This document shows, piece after piece, positions 52,501 to 61,286 of a DNA stretch of 64,000 nt. The notes under the pieces are model-generated. The model was not told the DNA's origin, made no database searches, and saw only the letters and a list, made by a program, of their open reading frames with translations. This DNA is from Bacteroidota bacterium (lineage in GTDB: Bacteria > Bacteroidota > Bacteroidia > 2-12-FULL-35-15), in assembly GCA_016722565.1 (NCBI GenBank), contig JADKIU010000007.1, forward strand, positions 496,001-560,000. The letters are read 5' to 3'. The translations under genes were made by a program, and so were the position numbers. The number at the start of each line of letters is the position of its first letter. Position 1 is the stretch's first letter.

Positions 52501-54281
52501 GAAGTAATGGTGCAGCTTCCGTTTCGGTGAGTGGGGGAACAACTGCATACTCGTACAATTGGACACCCGGAAATCCTACAGGTGATGGAACTGTTTCTGT
52601 TACCGGATTAACTGCTGGAACATGGACGTGTACTGTTACCGATGCAAATTCTTGTACAGCAACGCAGACTTTTAATATTACTGCACCTGCCGTTTTAGTT
52701 GCAACTGCTGCTTCACAAACAAACATTTCTTGTTTCGGTGGAAGTAATGGTGCAGCTTCCGTTTCTGTGAGTGGTGGAACAACAACATACTCGTACAACT
52801 GGACACCCGGAAATCCTACAGGTGATGGAACTGTTTCGGTTACCGGATTAACTGCTGGAACATGGACATGTACTGTTACCGATGCAAATTCTTGTACTGC
52901 AACACAAACTTTTAATATTACTGCACCTGCTGTTTTAGTTGCATCGGCTGCTTCTCAAACAAATGTTTCTTGTTTTGGTGGAAGTAATGGTGCCGCTACT
53001 ATCAACACACCAACCGGAGGTGCAGGTGGTTATACTTACAACTGGACACCCGGAAATCCTACAGGCGATGGAACTGTTTCTGTTACCGGATTAACTGCTG
53101 GTACATGGACATGTACTGTTACCGATGCAAATTCGTGTACAGCAACGCAAACTTTTAATATTACAGAACCTGCAGCTTTAATTGCATCGGCTGCTTCACA
53201 AACAAACATTTCTTGTTTTGGAGGAAGTAACGGTGCAGCTTCCGTTTCTGTGAGTGGTGGAACAACCGCATACTCTTACAACTGGACACCGGGCAACCCA
53301 ACTGGTGATGGAACTGTTTCTGTTACCGGATTAACTGCTGGTACATGGACATGTACTATTACCGATGCAAATTCGTGTACAGCAACACAAACTTTTAATA
53401 TTACAGAACCTGCAGCTTTAATTGCATCGGCTGCTTCACAAACAAACATTTCTTGTTTTGGAGGAAGTAACGGTGCAGCTTCCGTTTCTGTGAGTGGTGG
53501 AACAACCGCATACTCTTACAACTGGACACCCGGAAATCCAACAGGTGATGGAACTGTTTCTGTTACCGGATTAACTGCTGGCACATGGACATGTACTGTT
53601 ACCGATGCAAATTCGTGTACAGCAACGCAAACTTTTAATATTACATCCCCATCAAGTATTACAGGGACACAAACGATAACAGTGTGTTCTGGTCAATCGA
53701 TAACAATCGGTTCGAATACATATTCGGTAGCAGGTGTTTATACAGATGTATTAACTGCTATAAATGGTTGCGACAGTACAGTAACAACAAACCTGATTGT
53801 TAATAGTGTAACCGACATTACAACAACTACAACAGGAGCTACGATTATGGCGAACAATGCATCTGCCACTTACCAATGGCTAGATTGTAATAACAGTTTT
53901 GCTATACTACCGGGTGAAACATCACAGTCATTTTCTTCCCTTTCAAATGGTAGTTTTGCTGTTCAATTAACTCAAAGTGGATGTATCGATACGTCAACAT
54001 GCGTTTTAATTACATCTGTTGGTTTAGCTAAAAACTCCTTTGCGAATAGTTTCACAGTTTTTCCGAATCCAACTACAGGGAAATTACGAATTGAATTCGA
54101 AAACAATCAGAAAGAATTGACACTTACTTTGTACTCAATCACTGGCAAATTGATAAAAGAGGAAATCGTTTCGAATCAAGCATTCACCAATTTTGAAATT
54201 GATGGATCTGCCGGCATTTACTTGCTTAAAATTACAAATTCGAATTTCGAAGAAGCACATCTTCGTATTATAAAAGAATAA
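49521..54281 (+). CDS. SprB-repeat surface adhesin with T9SS type A sorting domain
   Basis: A 1586-residue protein. ATG 49521 gives signal peptide MKKTLLFMLVSLLAFSAKSQ. An N-terminal ~250-residue domain (GDIAFIGYNEDAPIDGFS) leads to one diverged and thirteen near-identical ~80-residue SprB repeats (QTNVSCFGGSNGAASVSVSG, GDGTVSVTGLTAGTWTCTVT, DANSCTATQTFNIT). An Ig-like module (SGQSITIGSNTYSVAGVYTD) follows. The C-terminus is type A: VFPNPTTGKLRIEFENNQ, LYSITGKLIKEE, DGSAGIYLLKI. Flavobacterial SprB itself uses a different tail. Likely exported to the surface for adhesion or gliding. Repeat number is probably variable. Confidence 0.93.
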   Translation: MKKTLLFMLVSLLAFSAKSQIVAGDIAFIGYNEDAPIDGFSIITLTTIPGSADIYFTDQGINSATAWNANGEDHWRFTAPAAGIPCGTIISFTENVADVLTITGISGGSIVHLQGTGLFNLSAGDQLIAYTVTTPGVPVSLSGATFIAAITTDDGNGTPTCLDGVTGWSSSSGCIGTSVSRSLVPPGLTNGVNCVSIYPTIGTELDNSKYNGTLTGTSTAIRAAINNRANWIGDDVTNYNISPAGYPSPSIICGSPCPTVSPTLVSQTNISCNGGSNGAATVSAVGGASFTYNWAPIGGTAATATGLFAATYTCTVTNECGNTATQSVTLSQPAALIASAASQTNVSCFGGSNGAASVSVSGGTTAYTYNWTPGNPTGDGTVSVTGLTAGTWTCTVTDANSCTATRTFNITAPAVLVATAASQTNVSCFGGSNGAASVSVSGGTTAYSYNWTPGNPTGDGTVSVTGLTAGTWTCTVTDANSCTATQTFNITAPAVLVSTAASQTNVSCFGGSNGAASVSVSGGTTAYSYNWTPGNPTGDGTVSVTGLTAGTWTCTVTDANSCTATQTFNITAPAVLVATAASQTNVSCFGGSNGAASVSVSGGTTAYSYNWTPGNPTGDGTVSVTGLTAGTWTCTVTDANSCTATQTFNITAPAVLVASAASQTNISCFGGSNGAASVSVSGGTTAYSYNWTPGNPTGDGTVSVTGLTAGTWTCTVTDANSCTAAQTFNITSPSSISVTTSSQTNVSCFGGSNGAAAINTPTGGAGGYSYNWTPGNPTGDGTVSVTGLTAGTWTCTVTDANSCTATQTFNITSPSSISVTTSSQTNVSCFGGSNGAAAINTPTGGAGGYSYNWTPGNPTGDGTVSVTGLTAGTWTCTVTDANSCTATQTFNITAPAVLVASASSQTNVSCFGGSNGAAAINTPTGGAGGYSYNWTPGNPTGDGTVSVTGLTAGTWTCTVTDANSCTATQTFNITAPAALIASAASQTNISCFGGSNGAASVSVSGGTTAYSYNWTPGNPTGDGTVSVTGLTAGTWTCTVTDANSCTATQTFNITAPAVLVATAASQTNISCFGGSNGAASVSVSGGTTTYSYNWTPGNPTGDGTVSVTGLTAGTWTCTVTDANSCTATQTFNITAPAVLVASAASQTNVSCFGGSNGAATINTPTGGAGGYTYNWTPGNPTGDGTVSVTGLTAGTWTCTVTDANSCTATQTFNITEPAALIASAASQTNISCFGGSNGAASVSVSGGTTAYSYNWTPGNPTGDGTVSVTGLTAGTWTCTITDANSCTATQTFNITEPAALIASAASQTNISCFGGSNGAASVSVSGGTTAYSYNWTPGNPTGDGTVSVTGLTAGTWTCTVTDANSCTATQTFNITSPSSITGTQTITVCSGQSITIGSNTYSVAGVYTDVLTAINGCDSTVTTNLIVNSVTDITTTTTGATIMANNASATYQWLDCNNSFAILPGETSQSFSSLSNGSFAVQLTQSGCIDTSTCVLITSVGLAKNSFANSFTVFPNPTTGKLRIEFENNQKELTLTLYSITGKLIKEEIVSNQAFTNFEIDGSAGIYLLKITNSNFEEAHLRIIKE
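50310..53646 (+). repeat. Fourteen ~240-nt coding repeats (SprB type)
   Basis: The repeats are nearly identical at DNA level with a 240- or 243-246-nt period. Two alternative inner modules occur: ASVSVSGGTTAYSY and AA(A/T)INTPTGGAGGYSY. Seams are either APAVLV, PAALIAS or SPSSISVTT. Confidence 0.92.
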
Positions 54282-54307
54282 CGATAACAATTAACAACTT
54301 TTGAAAA

Positions 54308-54910
54308 ATGAACTATTTATTCTTATTCCTATCATTCATTATCACAACCAGCTATACGTATGCACAAACTACTGGTGAGTATAAAACTGAATACAAAGAG
54401 TATATTGGACCAAGCGCTGACATCCTTCGCTACTGTTATGTTTGGGATACTAAGTCTGGCAATGCTGTTCGATATTACTTTACCGCAGAAAGAACATGGG
54501 TGAAAGGGAAATCCTTGTTACCAACTAATCCATTGAATGTGAAAGGCACTGATATTGGAGAAGTAATGTTGTGTACATCAGAATATCCCGACTCGAAAGG
54601 AATCATTAACAAAGTAGTTTATTATTATAGTACAAAAACAGGGAAAGTAGTACGGTATTATTTATCAGAAGCCGGGAAATGGGAGAAATCCACTGCTGAG
54701 CTCGATAATCCAATTGAATCCTCCCAAACTAAAGTTGGAGAACTGACCATGAATGCGATTGAATATTACAATGCGCAAGATGTTCAATTCAGAACATTGT
54801 TCTTTTGCAATACGATTACCGGAAAAACAGTACGCTATTATTTTAGCCATGAGCAAAAAAAGTGGTTAAAATCAGATGTTGCACTTCCCGACAATCCAAC
54901 CAAACAATAA
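54308..54910 (+). CDS. Secreted protein with three internal repeats
   Basis: A 200-residue protein with signal peptide MNYLFLFLSFIITTSYTYAQ. Three ~55-residue repeats share the pattern T-x-(S/T)-G-x-x-V-R-Y-Y-(F/L)...W-x-K...NP: DTKSGNAVRYYFTAERTW, STKTGKVVRYYLSEAGKW and NTITGKTVRYYFSHEQKKW. No known family is recognised. It follows the adhesin gene after 26 nt in the same direction and is probably co-transcribed, perhaps as an accessory surface protein. Confidence 0.72.
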   Translation: MNYLFLFLSFIITTSYTYAQTTGEYKTEYKEYIGPSADILRYCYVWDTKSGNAVRYYFTAERTWVKGKSLLPTNPLNVKGTDIGEVMLCTSEYPDSKGIINKVVYYYSTKTGKVVRYYLSEAGKWEKSTAELDNPIESSQTKVGELTMNAIEYYNAQDVQFRTLFFCNTITGKTVRYYFSHEQKKWLKSDVALPDNPTKQ

Positions 54911-55071
54911 CTTTCAGTCAAAAATTAAACGCGGATTAAATTGACATCAGTCTAACCAGTTATTTCCCACGGTTGAAAGTGTGATAATCAAACAAAAAAG
55001 GGAAAATAAGTCCAAGTAACAGCCGTTTGGCAATATGAATTTATTCAAAATACAATATACTGTTTTTAGGA

Positions 55072-56322
55072 ATGCAGAAAGATAGAAATGAAGTACGATT
55101 CAAAATTTTTCAATTTAAAAAGGTGAAATTATTTTTTATTTTAATTGTGACGACATTCGGATTAACAATTAAATCTACCGCACAGAAATACGGACTATAC
55201 TCAAACGACAGCCTGCTTCTTCAGTCGAACTACCTTCAGGAAACCATTAAATTAAATTTACATTTTCCAGAAACATATAATTTTTCAGCCGATTCCACCC
55301 ATTATCCAATTACAATTATTTTTGATAGTCAGAATGAACAAACCTATTCACACATCCTTAATTCCTTTGACTTACTCACTAACGAAACACAAATTCCGGA
55401 AACAATTATAATTGGCATTCCCTTTAATTTTGAAAACAGATTATATCTAACATCTAATCATAAAAAAGAAAACGACTCATTAAGTGGAATCGAAAGAATG
55501 GAATTGTTCTTGTTCTCTGAACTCATTCCTAAACTTCAAAAGGAACACAAAGCAAATCGTTTCATAAGCATTATCGGTCATTCCAGAACCGGATATCTTG
55601 TAAATTATCTGTCGTTTAAAAGAGCAAAAGAAATTAATATTGCAATATCGTTAAGTGGTTTCTATTCAGAGCCTCCCCTATCGATAACTAAATTTTCGAA
55701 TTTTTTATTGGACTCCACTAATTTCCCAAACAGGTTTTCCTATTATTGTTCAGTTGGAAATACGTTAGAAGAATCAACCTACTTAGAGGAATATCAAAAG
55801 TTACTGGTCAAAACGTCACCATCCAAATTACCAAAGAATTTGAAAATGCAAGGACGAGAAAATCAATACTCCAATCACATCACGAATTATTGGCTTTCGG
55901 TCCCCCCCATTTTAATCGATGCTTTTTCTGAGTATAATTCGATTCTGGACAATTGGTTTTATAACAGATTAAAGAAAGAAAAAATGAAAAATCCGGTCGA
56001 ACTATTTAAAAGAGATTTGGAAATAGCGAGTGAGAAAATTGGTATGGAATTAAAACCAAGTTTGACACATATCTTTTCATTAGCAAGTCATTTTGGTTAT
56101 CAAAACAAAGAATACAAAACAGCATTTGAATTTTTGGACTTAGGCCTTCGCTATTATCCATCTTACCTGGAATTCTATCAGGAAATCATTGAATACCATC
56201 GAAAACTAAACCAGCAAGAGAAAGTGAACTACTATAAACAAATTCTTTGCGACAAAACATTGTCAAATCCATTTATTAGTGAGTTTAAACGAAATGAATT
56301 GTTGGAGTACCTGGATGAATAA
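55072..56322 (+). CDS. Exported alpha/beta-hydrolase (esterase-type) with helical C-terminus
   Basis: A 416-residue protein with an internal signal-like helix (VKLFFILIVTTFGLTIKSTA). The hydrolase core has YPITIIFDSQNEQTYSHIL, PETIIIGIPFN and the nucleophile elbow SIIGHSRTGYLVNYL (Ser171), as in Fes/esterase-D-type enzymes acting on carboxyl or siderophore esters. The C-terminal ~110 residues look like two TPR-type helical pairs (AFEFLDLGLRYYPSYLEFYQ). A substrate is not assignable. Confidence 0.8.
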   Translation: MQKDRNEVRFKIFQFKKVKLFFILIVTTFGLTIKSTAQKYGLYSNDSLLLQSNYLQETIKLNLHFPETYNFSADSTHYPITIIFDSQNEQTYSHILNSFDLLTNETQIPETIIIGIPFNFENRLYLTSNHKKENDSLSGIERMELFLFSELIPKLQKEHKANRFISIIGHSRTGYLVNYLSFKRAKEINIAISLSGFYSEPPLSITKFSNFLLDSTNFPNRFSYYCSVGNTLEESTYLEEYQKLLVKTSPSKLPKNLKMQGRENQYSNHITNYWLSVPPILIDAFSEYNSILDNWFYNRLKKEKMKNPVELFKRDLEIASEKIGMELKPSLTHIFSLASHFGYQNKEYKTAFEFLDLGLRYYPSYLEFYQEIIEYHRKLNQQEKVNYYKQILCDKTLSNPFISEFKRNELLEYLDE

Positions 56323-56468
56323 TTGAGATTGTATTGGCAAGATTATTGCTAGTAGACAACGGTTTTGCAACAAATTTTCTAGAACCGGAAACAACACAGA
56401 ACAACTGCATTTATTCTTGGTGGATTCTTGTATTGAATAAAAATTACTATAAAATAACATCTAAAATT

Positions 56469-57632
56469 ATGAAACTAATTTACACACTCTCATTGCTATT
56501 CATGACCGTTCTATTGAATAGCCAAACTAACTCCTTGATAATAAATCCCGGCATTTCTTTGCCGAAAGACAGCGTTGAGCGTGAAAAGTTAATTCGTTCA
56601 TTGAACGAATTTTTGAAAGCAGGACAAAAACCAAATGAGGAAAATAAATTTGTGTTCGAAGAAGAAAAAATTGAAACATTTATTTTGCTTGACGAAATTA
56701 ATGGGATAGAAAAAAGCGAAACATTTAATATTAGTGATTTTTACAAACCTTATTTGACCAATATCATTTCTTTAAAAGAAAATCAATTTTTAATCTCCAT
56801 TTCATACATTGGCGTGAATGAAAACAAAGCAATGTTAAGAGCCAGTTTTACGCTAATTGGTCATAAAACCGGAGATTCATACACATTTTCATCTTCCCTA
56901 TTACGGAATACAGAAAACTGGAAAGTTGAAAAAGTAGGGAGTCATACTTTTCATTATCAAAACACAATTAATAAAAAGAATGTTTCTGAATATGGCAGAT
57001 TGATCACCTTATACGATACAAAATTGAATGTTCCGAATCACCCAACTGATTATTATCTTACAAGCAACATTATTGAACTTCAAAAATTAATTGGGGTAGA
57101 TTATAAATCCGACTACAATGGAATAGTCAATAGTATTTGGACCTCTTCCCTGGGAAATAGAAAATTAATTGTGTATGGAAATAACAATTCAAAATTTGAT
57201 AGTTTTGATCCACATGATTTGTTTCATGACCGACTGAGTTTAATGATTCCAAGAAACAAAGTCAACAAACCTGTTGATGAAGGGTGCGCCTATCTATATG
57301 GTGGAAGCTGGGGACTAAGCTGGGAAGAAATTTTCCGAGCATTTAAGGAGCAAGTCGCTAGCAATAAAAAGATGGACTGGAAAGATGTAAAAGAGAATCC
57401 GATTTACTTTAAAACAAAAGAATTTAATAATTCGGCAGACTATATTGTGAATGCGCTATTGGTAAAAAAAATAGAACAAGAGAAAGGCTTTGCTGGTGTT
57501 TGGGAACTCCTGAATGTGGGACCCGTTGAAAAGGGGAATGAAAAATATTACCAAACGCTTGAAAAGCTAACAGGAATTACAAAAGCGAATTATAATGAAA
57601 AAGTTTGGGAACTAATTAATAAAGAAAAATAA
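56469..57632 (+). CDS. Secreted putative zinc-peptidase-like protein (HDxxH)
   Basis: A 387-residue protein. ATG 56469 gives signal MKLIYTLSLLFMTVLLNSQ. The most telling segment is FDPHDLFHDRLSLM, where His249-Asp-x-x-His253 occupies the place of HExxH. It is followed ~18 residues later by VDEGCAYLYGG with Glu271, spaced like the third ligand of gluzincins ('EGxA'). The remainder is unrecognised. It could be a peptidase-MA-type gluzincin with Asp replacing the catalytic Glu, or an inactive relative. It follows the esterase-type gene and may be part of the same operon. Confidence 0.5.
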   Translation: MKLIYTLSLLFMTVLLNSQTNSLIINPGISLPKDSVEREKLIRSLNEFLKAGQKPNEENKFVFEEEKIETFILLDEINGIEKSETFNISDFYKPYLTNIISLKENQFLISISYIGVNENKAMLRASFTLIGHKTGDSYTFSSSLLRNTENWKVEKVGSHTFHYQNTINKKNVSEYGRLITLYDTKLNVPNHPTDYYLTSNIIELQKLIGVDYKSDYNGIVNSIWTSSLGNRKLIVYGNNNSKFDSFDPHDLFHDRLSLMIPRNKVNKPVDEGCAYLYGGSWGLSWEEIFRAFKEQVASNKKMDWKDVKENPIYFKTKEFNNSADYIVNALLVKKIEQEKGFAGVWELLNVGPVEKGNEKYYQTLEKLTGITKANYNEKVWELINKEK

Positions 57633-57895
57633 TAAATTAATACGCTTGGTGTTACGAATGACAAATCAAAGTTAGAACCAACTAACATGGAGGCATTTAA
57701 AATAAAATTTGAACAACAAATAGATCTAGAAATCAACAACAATTAAAAGCAAAAAATCAAAACCTATCATTTTGGGTGTATAAACCTGCAAATCCGGTTT
57801 CCACACCGCAAGATTTTTGAAAACAATCGAAAAGGGTTATAAAAAAGTTTTAACTTTCGTGAGAATGAATCGCTGAACTTAAAACAAAAGATTTA

Positions 57896-58186
57896 ATGCT
57901 CCAACTAAAACCCATTTGCGAAAATTGTGCAAAGTTGTTACCGAACGACAGCACCGAAGCAATGATTTGTACCTATGAATGTACGTTCTGCACCACCTGT
58001 GTGAACGATATTCTTAAAAATGTTTGTCCGAATTGTGGTGGTGGTTTTGAAAAACGTCCTACCCGTCCGACTGCCCTTTTACATAAAAACCCTGCAAGCA
58101 CAAAACCGCATCACCAGCCTATCAACAAAGAAGCGTTCCAACTAAAGCTTGATAAATACAAAGACATTGCACCTGAAAAAAGGTAA
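57896..58186 (+). CDS. DUF1272 zinc-binding protein
   Basis: A 96-residue protein. Cys pairs in KPICENCAKLLPND, TYECTFCTTCVNDIL and VCPNCGGGFEKRP form a probable two-site zinc ribbon, the DUF1272 signature; the C-terminal third is hydrophilic. The function is unknown. A degenerate copy lies at 47870-48145. Both are followed within ~90 nt by the same type of 10-nt-periodic array, so gene and array were duplicated together. Confidence 0.9.
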   Translation: MLQLKPICENCAKLLPNDSTEAMICTYECTFCTTCVNDILKNVCPNCGGGFEKRPTRPTALLHKNPASTKPHHQPINKEAFQLKLDKYKDIAPEKR

Positions 58187-58198
58187 AATTTACCTGCG

Positions 58199-58246
58199 TT
58201 ATTATTCGTGTATAAATGAGTAGAAACGTTTATACACGGATATGGA
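58199..58246. repeat. 10-nt-periodic array G
   Basis: ATTATTCGTG TATAAATGAG TAGAAACGTT TATACACGGA TATGGA. AAACGTTT is at 58224. The array starts 13 nt after the DUF1272 stop. Confidence 0.8.
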
Positions 58247-58321
58247 TTTTTAATGTAACTTGTATACCGTTTAAAAAACACAACAATTAGAAACAACTAC
58301 TAGATCCTATTCACATTCACC

Positions 58322-59107
58322 ATGAAACAATTCCAACTCCTCTTCGCATCTTCCCTTTTCTGTATACTCACCAGTTGCTCCCATGAAAGATTGGAAGAAA
58401 AAGGATTTCCGGTGCGACCGGTTACTGACGAAACAGCTACCGAAACGCAAAACGGTTTAAACAAAGATTCTTTAAAATTTGAAACCCGCCCCAGTGGTGT
58501 TTTACTCACCGGCATTCCGAATGTTCGGTTAACCACCCTTTACAAAGTGAATATCAATAAAAGAGACAATTCCACCTTTATCGGCTCCAACAGTTTTCAT
58601 TACCGTTACGAAGACGATGAAACCAACATCGGAAACAATTGGCACAACAATTTAATGCCGGGTATTGAAGCTGTTTATGGCTACAACCTGGTGAATGTTT
58701 CTCATTACGACATTCTTGAAAAAAAGCAAAAAACATTTTTTGAAAAACCCGTTTTAATCCGCACCCTCTATTTCCCTTCCTTCTCTTCGGATACATTAAA
58801 TACCGTTCCGGTGAAAAGAGACTATTTCATTCTTTCGGTTTACAATGACGATACCAACAAAGATGGATACATCAACCTCAAAGATTTACGAAGAATGTAT
58901 TTGTTCAACATTCATGGTGAAAAACAAAAAGCCTTGATTCCGGAAAACTATTCGGTGTTTCAATCGCAATACGATTCTGCCAACGACTTTATGTATGTCT
59001 ACGCACAACTCGACAGCAACTATAACGGAAAACAAGAAGTTGGAGAACCCATTCATATTTTTTGGATTGACTTAAAAGATCCGACTAAAACCGGAAGACA
59101 GTATTAA
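58322..59107 (+). CDS. Hypothetical lipoprotein with an EF-hand-like loop
   Basis: A 261-residue protein. Lipoprotein signal MKQFQLLFASSLFCILTSC, then an extended linker. The body is beta-rich. YNDDTNKDGYINLKDLRRMY has the spacing of an EF-hand/dockerin-type calcium loop (D-x-N-x-D-G-x-I-N), and QLDSNYNGKQEVGE may be a second loop. The family is not recognised. The M48 gene starts 52 nt later in the same direction. Confidence 0.72.
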   Translation: MKQFQLLFASSLFCILTSCSHERLEEKGFPVRPVTDETATETQNGLNKDSLKFETRPSGVLLTGIPNVRLTTLYKVNINKRDNSTFIGSNSFHYRYEDDETNIGNNWHNNLMPGIEAVYGYNLVNVSHYDILEKKQKTFFEKPVLIRTLYFPSFSSDTLNTVPVKRDYFILSVYNDDTNKDGYINLKDLRRMYLFNIHGEKQKALIPENYSVFQSQYDSANDFMYVYAQLDSNYNGKQEVGEPIHIFWIDLKDPTKTGRQY

Positions 59108-59159
59108 GAAGATCTAGTATCAGAAAGTTTGCAGCTAATCAAATAAAAAAGAAGTACGA

Positions 59160-61207
59160 ATGAAAAGTAAAGAAATCAAACTTTCTGCGGAGTTTAAATC
59201 TCAGGCTACAAAAGCAATTGTTGCTATCTGCATTTTTGTGTTCACCTATTTAACCATTTTACTGTTGGCAGTTGGATTTACCATCCTGTGCATCATGGGA
59301 GGAATTTACATCATTGCAGCCAAACCAATGATTCTGACCATTGCCCTGGGGATTGGACTTGCGAGTTTGGGTGTGTTGGTATTAATATTTTTACTGAAAT
59401 TTATTTTCAAATCGCATACCGTTGACCGCTCCCATTTAATTGAAATCAATGAGCAACAAGAACCTAAATTATTTAGCATGATTCAGGAAATTGTAAAAGA
59501 AGTCGGCACCAGCTTCCCAAAAAAAGTATATTTATCAGCAGATGTCAATGCATCTGTATTTTATGATTCCAGTTTCTGGAGTATGTTTCTGCCGGTGAAA
59601 AAGAATTTACAAATCGGATTGGGATTGGTGAATACCATCACCAAAGAAGAGCTAAAAGCAATCCTCTCACATGAATTTGGTCATTTTTCTCAAAGAACCA
59701 TGAAGGTGGGAAGCTTTGTCTACAATTTAAATCAAATCATTTTCAACATGCTATTTGATAACCAATCGTATACAAATCTCATTCAAACCTGGTCGGATGT
59801 AAGCGGTTACTTTTCAATATTTGTTGTAATTGCAGTGAAAATTAATGAAGGAATACAATGGATCTTAAAGAAACTCTATGAAGTGGTTAACAAAAGCTAC
59901 ATGGGACTTTCCAGAGAAATGGAATTTCATGCCGATGAGATTGCTGCGAGTGTGACCGGATATGAGCCACTTAAAAAATCGTTGTTGAGAATGACCTTGG
60001 CGGACAATTCGTTTAACAATGTATTAAACTATTACAATGAAAAGATTTCTAAAAATATAAAAAGTGAAAGCATTTATCAGGACCAAACCGCTGTGATGTA
60101 TTTTCTTGCAGAAACGAATAGCTTTCCCATTGCAAATAGTCTTCCGGATATTTCTATTGAGGAACAAAGTAAATTTGATAAATCAAAATTGGTGATTAAA
60201 GACCAATGGGCATCCCATCCAACAGTAGAGGAACGAATAAAACGACTTGAACAAACAGGTAATATAAGCACCGTTCATTCCGACACACTTGCCAATGATG
60301 TATTTGTGGACATCGTTAAATTGCAGAAACAATTGACGAAAAAGTTTTTGAATCGGTAAAATACAAAGGTGTTGCAAACGCTATTTCCTCGGATAAGTTT
60401 ATTGAAGATTATAAACAAGAGGCTTTATCCAATTCGTTTTCAAAAAAATACAATGGCTATTACGACATTAAGAATCCGGTTTCTTTAGATTTAGACAAAG
60501 AAGAATCGCTGGAGGCTACCATCAATTTTAACGACTTGTTTTCTGACGAAAAGGTGGATGTGGTGTATACGGCCTTTGCACTAAACAATGACATTGAAAT
60601 GCTAAAAAGCATTTCTAACAATCAATATGTGGTGAAAACATTCGACTACGATGGAAAGCGTTACAAGAAAAAAAATGCTGCCGAACTTGCTGAAAAACTG
60701 AAAGAAGAACTAAACAGCACCAATGAAAAAATTAAAAATAACGACATCGATATTTTCCGTTATTTTAATGGAATAGAAAACATACAAAACAAACCGAAAG
60801 AACTAAAACGTTTTTATCAGGAATTGTTTGAATTTGATAAACAGTTTGACAAAAAACAGGAGATTTATACCACACTCACAGGCGCATTGCAATTTGTAAG
60901 TGTGGTCACTCCTTTTGAAGAAATAAGAAAGAACTTTTCTCATTTAAAGCCGATTGAAGAAAATTTAAAACAGGAGATCAAGCAATTGTTAGCCGACCCA
61001 ATTTTTACAACCGAAATCAATGAAGATATAAAAGAACAGCTTGAAAAGTATATCGGAAAAACACGAACCTATTTTAATGGAACCCATTATTTAGATGAGA
61101 ACCTGAATATCCTCTATTCCGGATTGCACAGCTATGCGTACTTGTTATCTAGAAAATACTTTTTATTAAAAAAGGCATTGTTGAACTATCAAGCAGAACT
61201 GGTATAA
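59160..61207 (+). pseudogene. M48-family membrane metallopeptidase with one frameshift
   Basis: Residues ~20-85 contain two to three transmembrane helices (IVAICIFVFTYLTILLLAVG). The zinc motif is ILSHEFGHFSQRTM (His171, Glu172, His175), with the third ligand in SREMEFHADEIAASV. The frame stops at 60359, but restoring one base near 60331-60344 yields QLTEKVFESVKYKGVANAIS and continues open to 61207, giving ~682 residues, with a long helical C-terminal domain (KKQEIYTTLTGALQFVSV). The C-terminal domain would otherwise lack a start, so the break is probably a sequencing deletion. The role is membrane-associated proteolysis, like HtpX-type enzymes. Confidence 0.85.
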
Positions 61208-61286
61208 GATTTCGCAGATTTACCACCAACTTCTTAACCTTGGTTATACAATTCATAAAATAAAAAATCAAGCAACACACGTTTCA

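Noticed and set aside
52313..52798. 161-codon minus-strand ORF with repeats
   Set aside because: Antisense shadow of the SprB repeats.
50310..53646. CRISPR or integrated repeat DNA
   Set aside because: The repeats are in frame, translate to SprB domains, and lie within one intact ORF.
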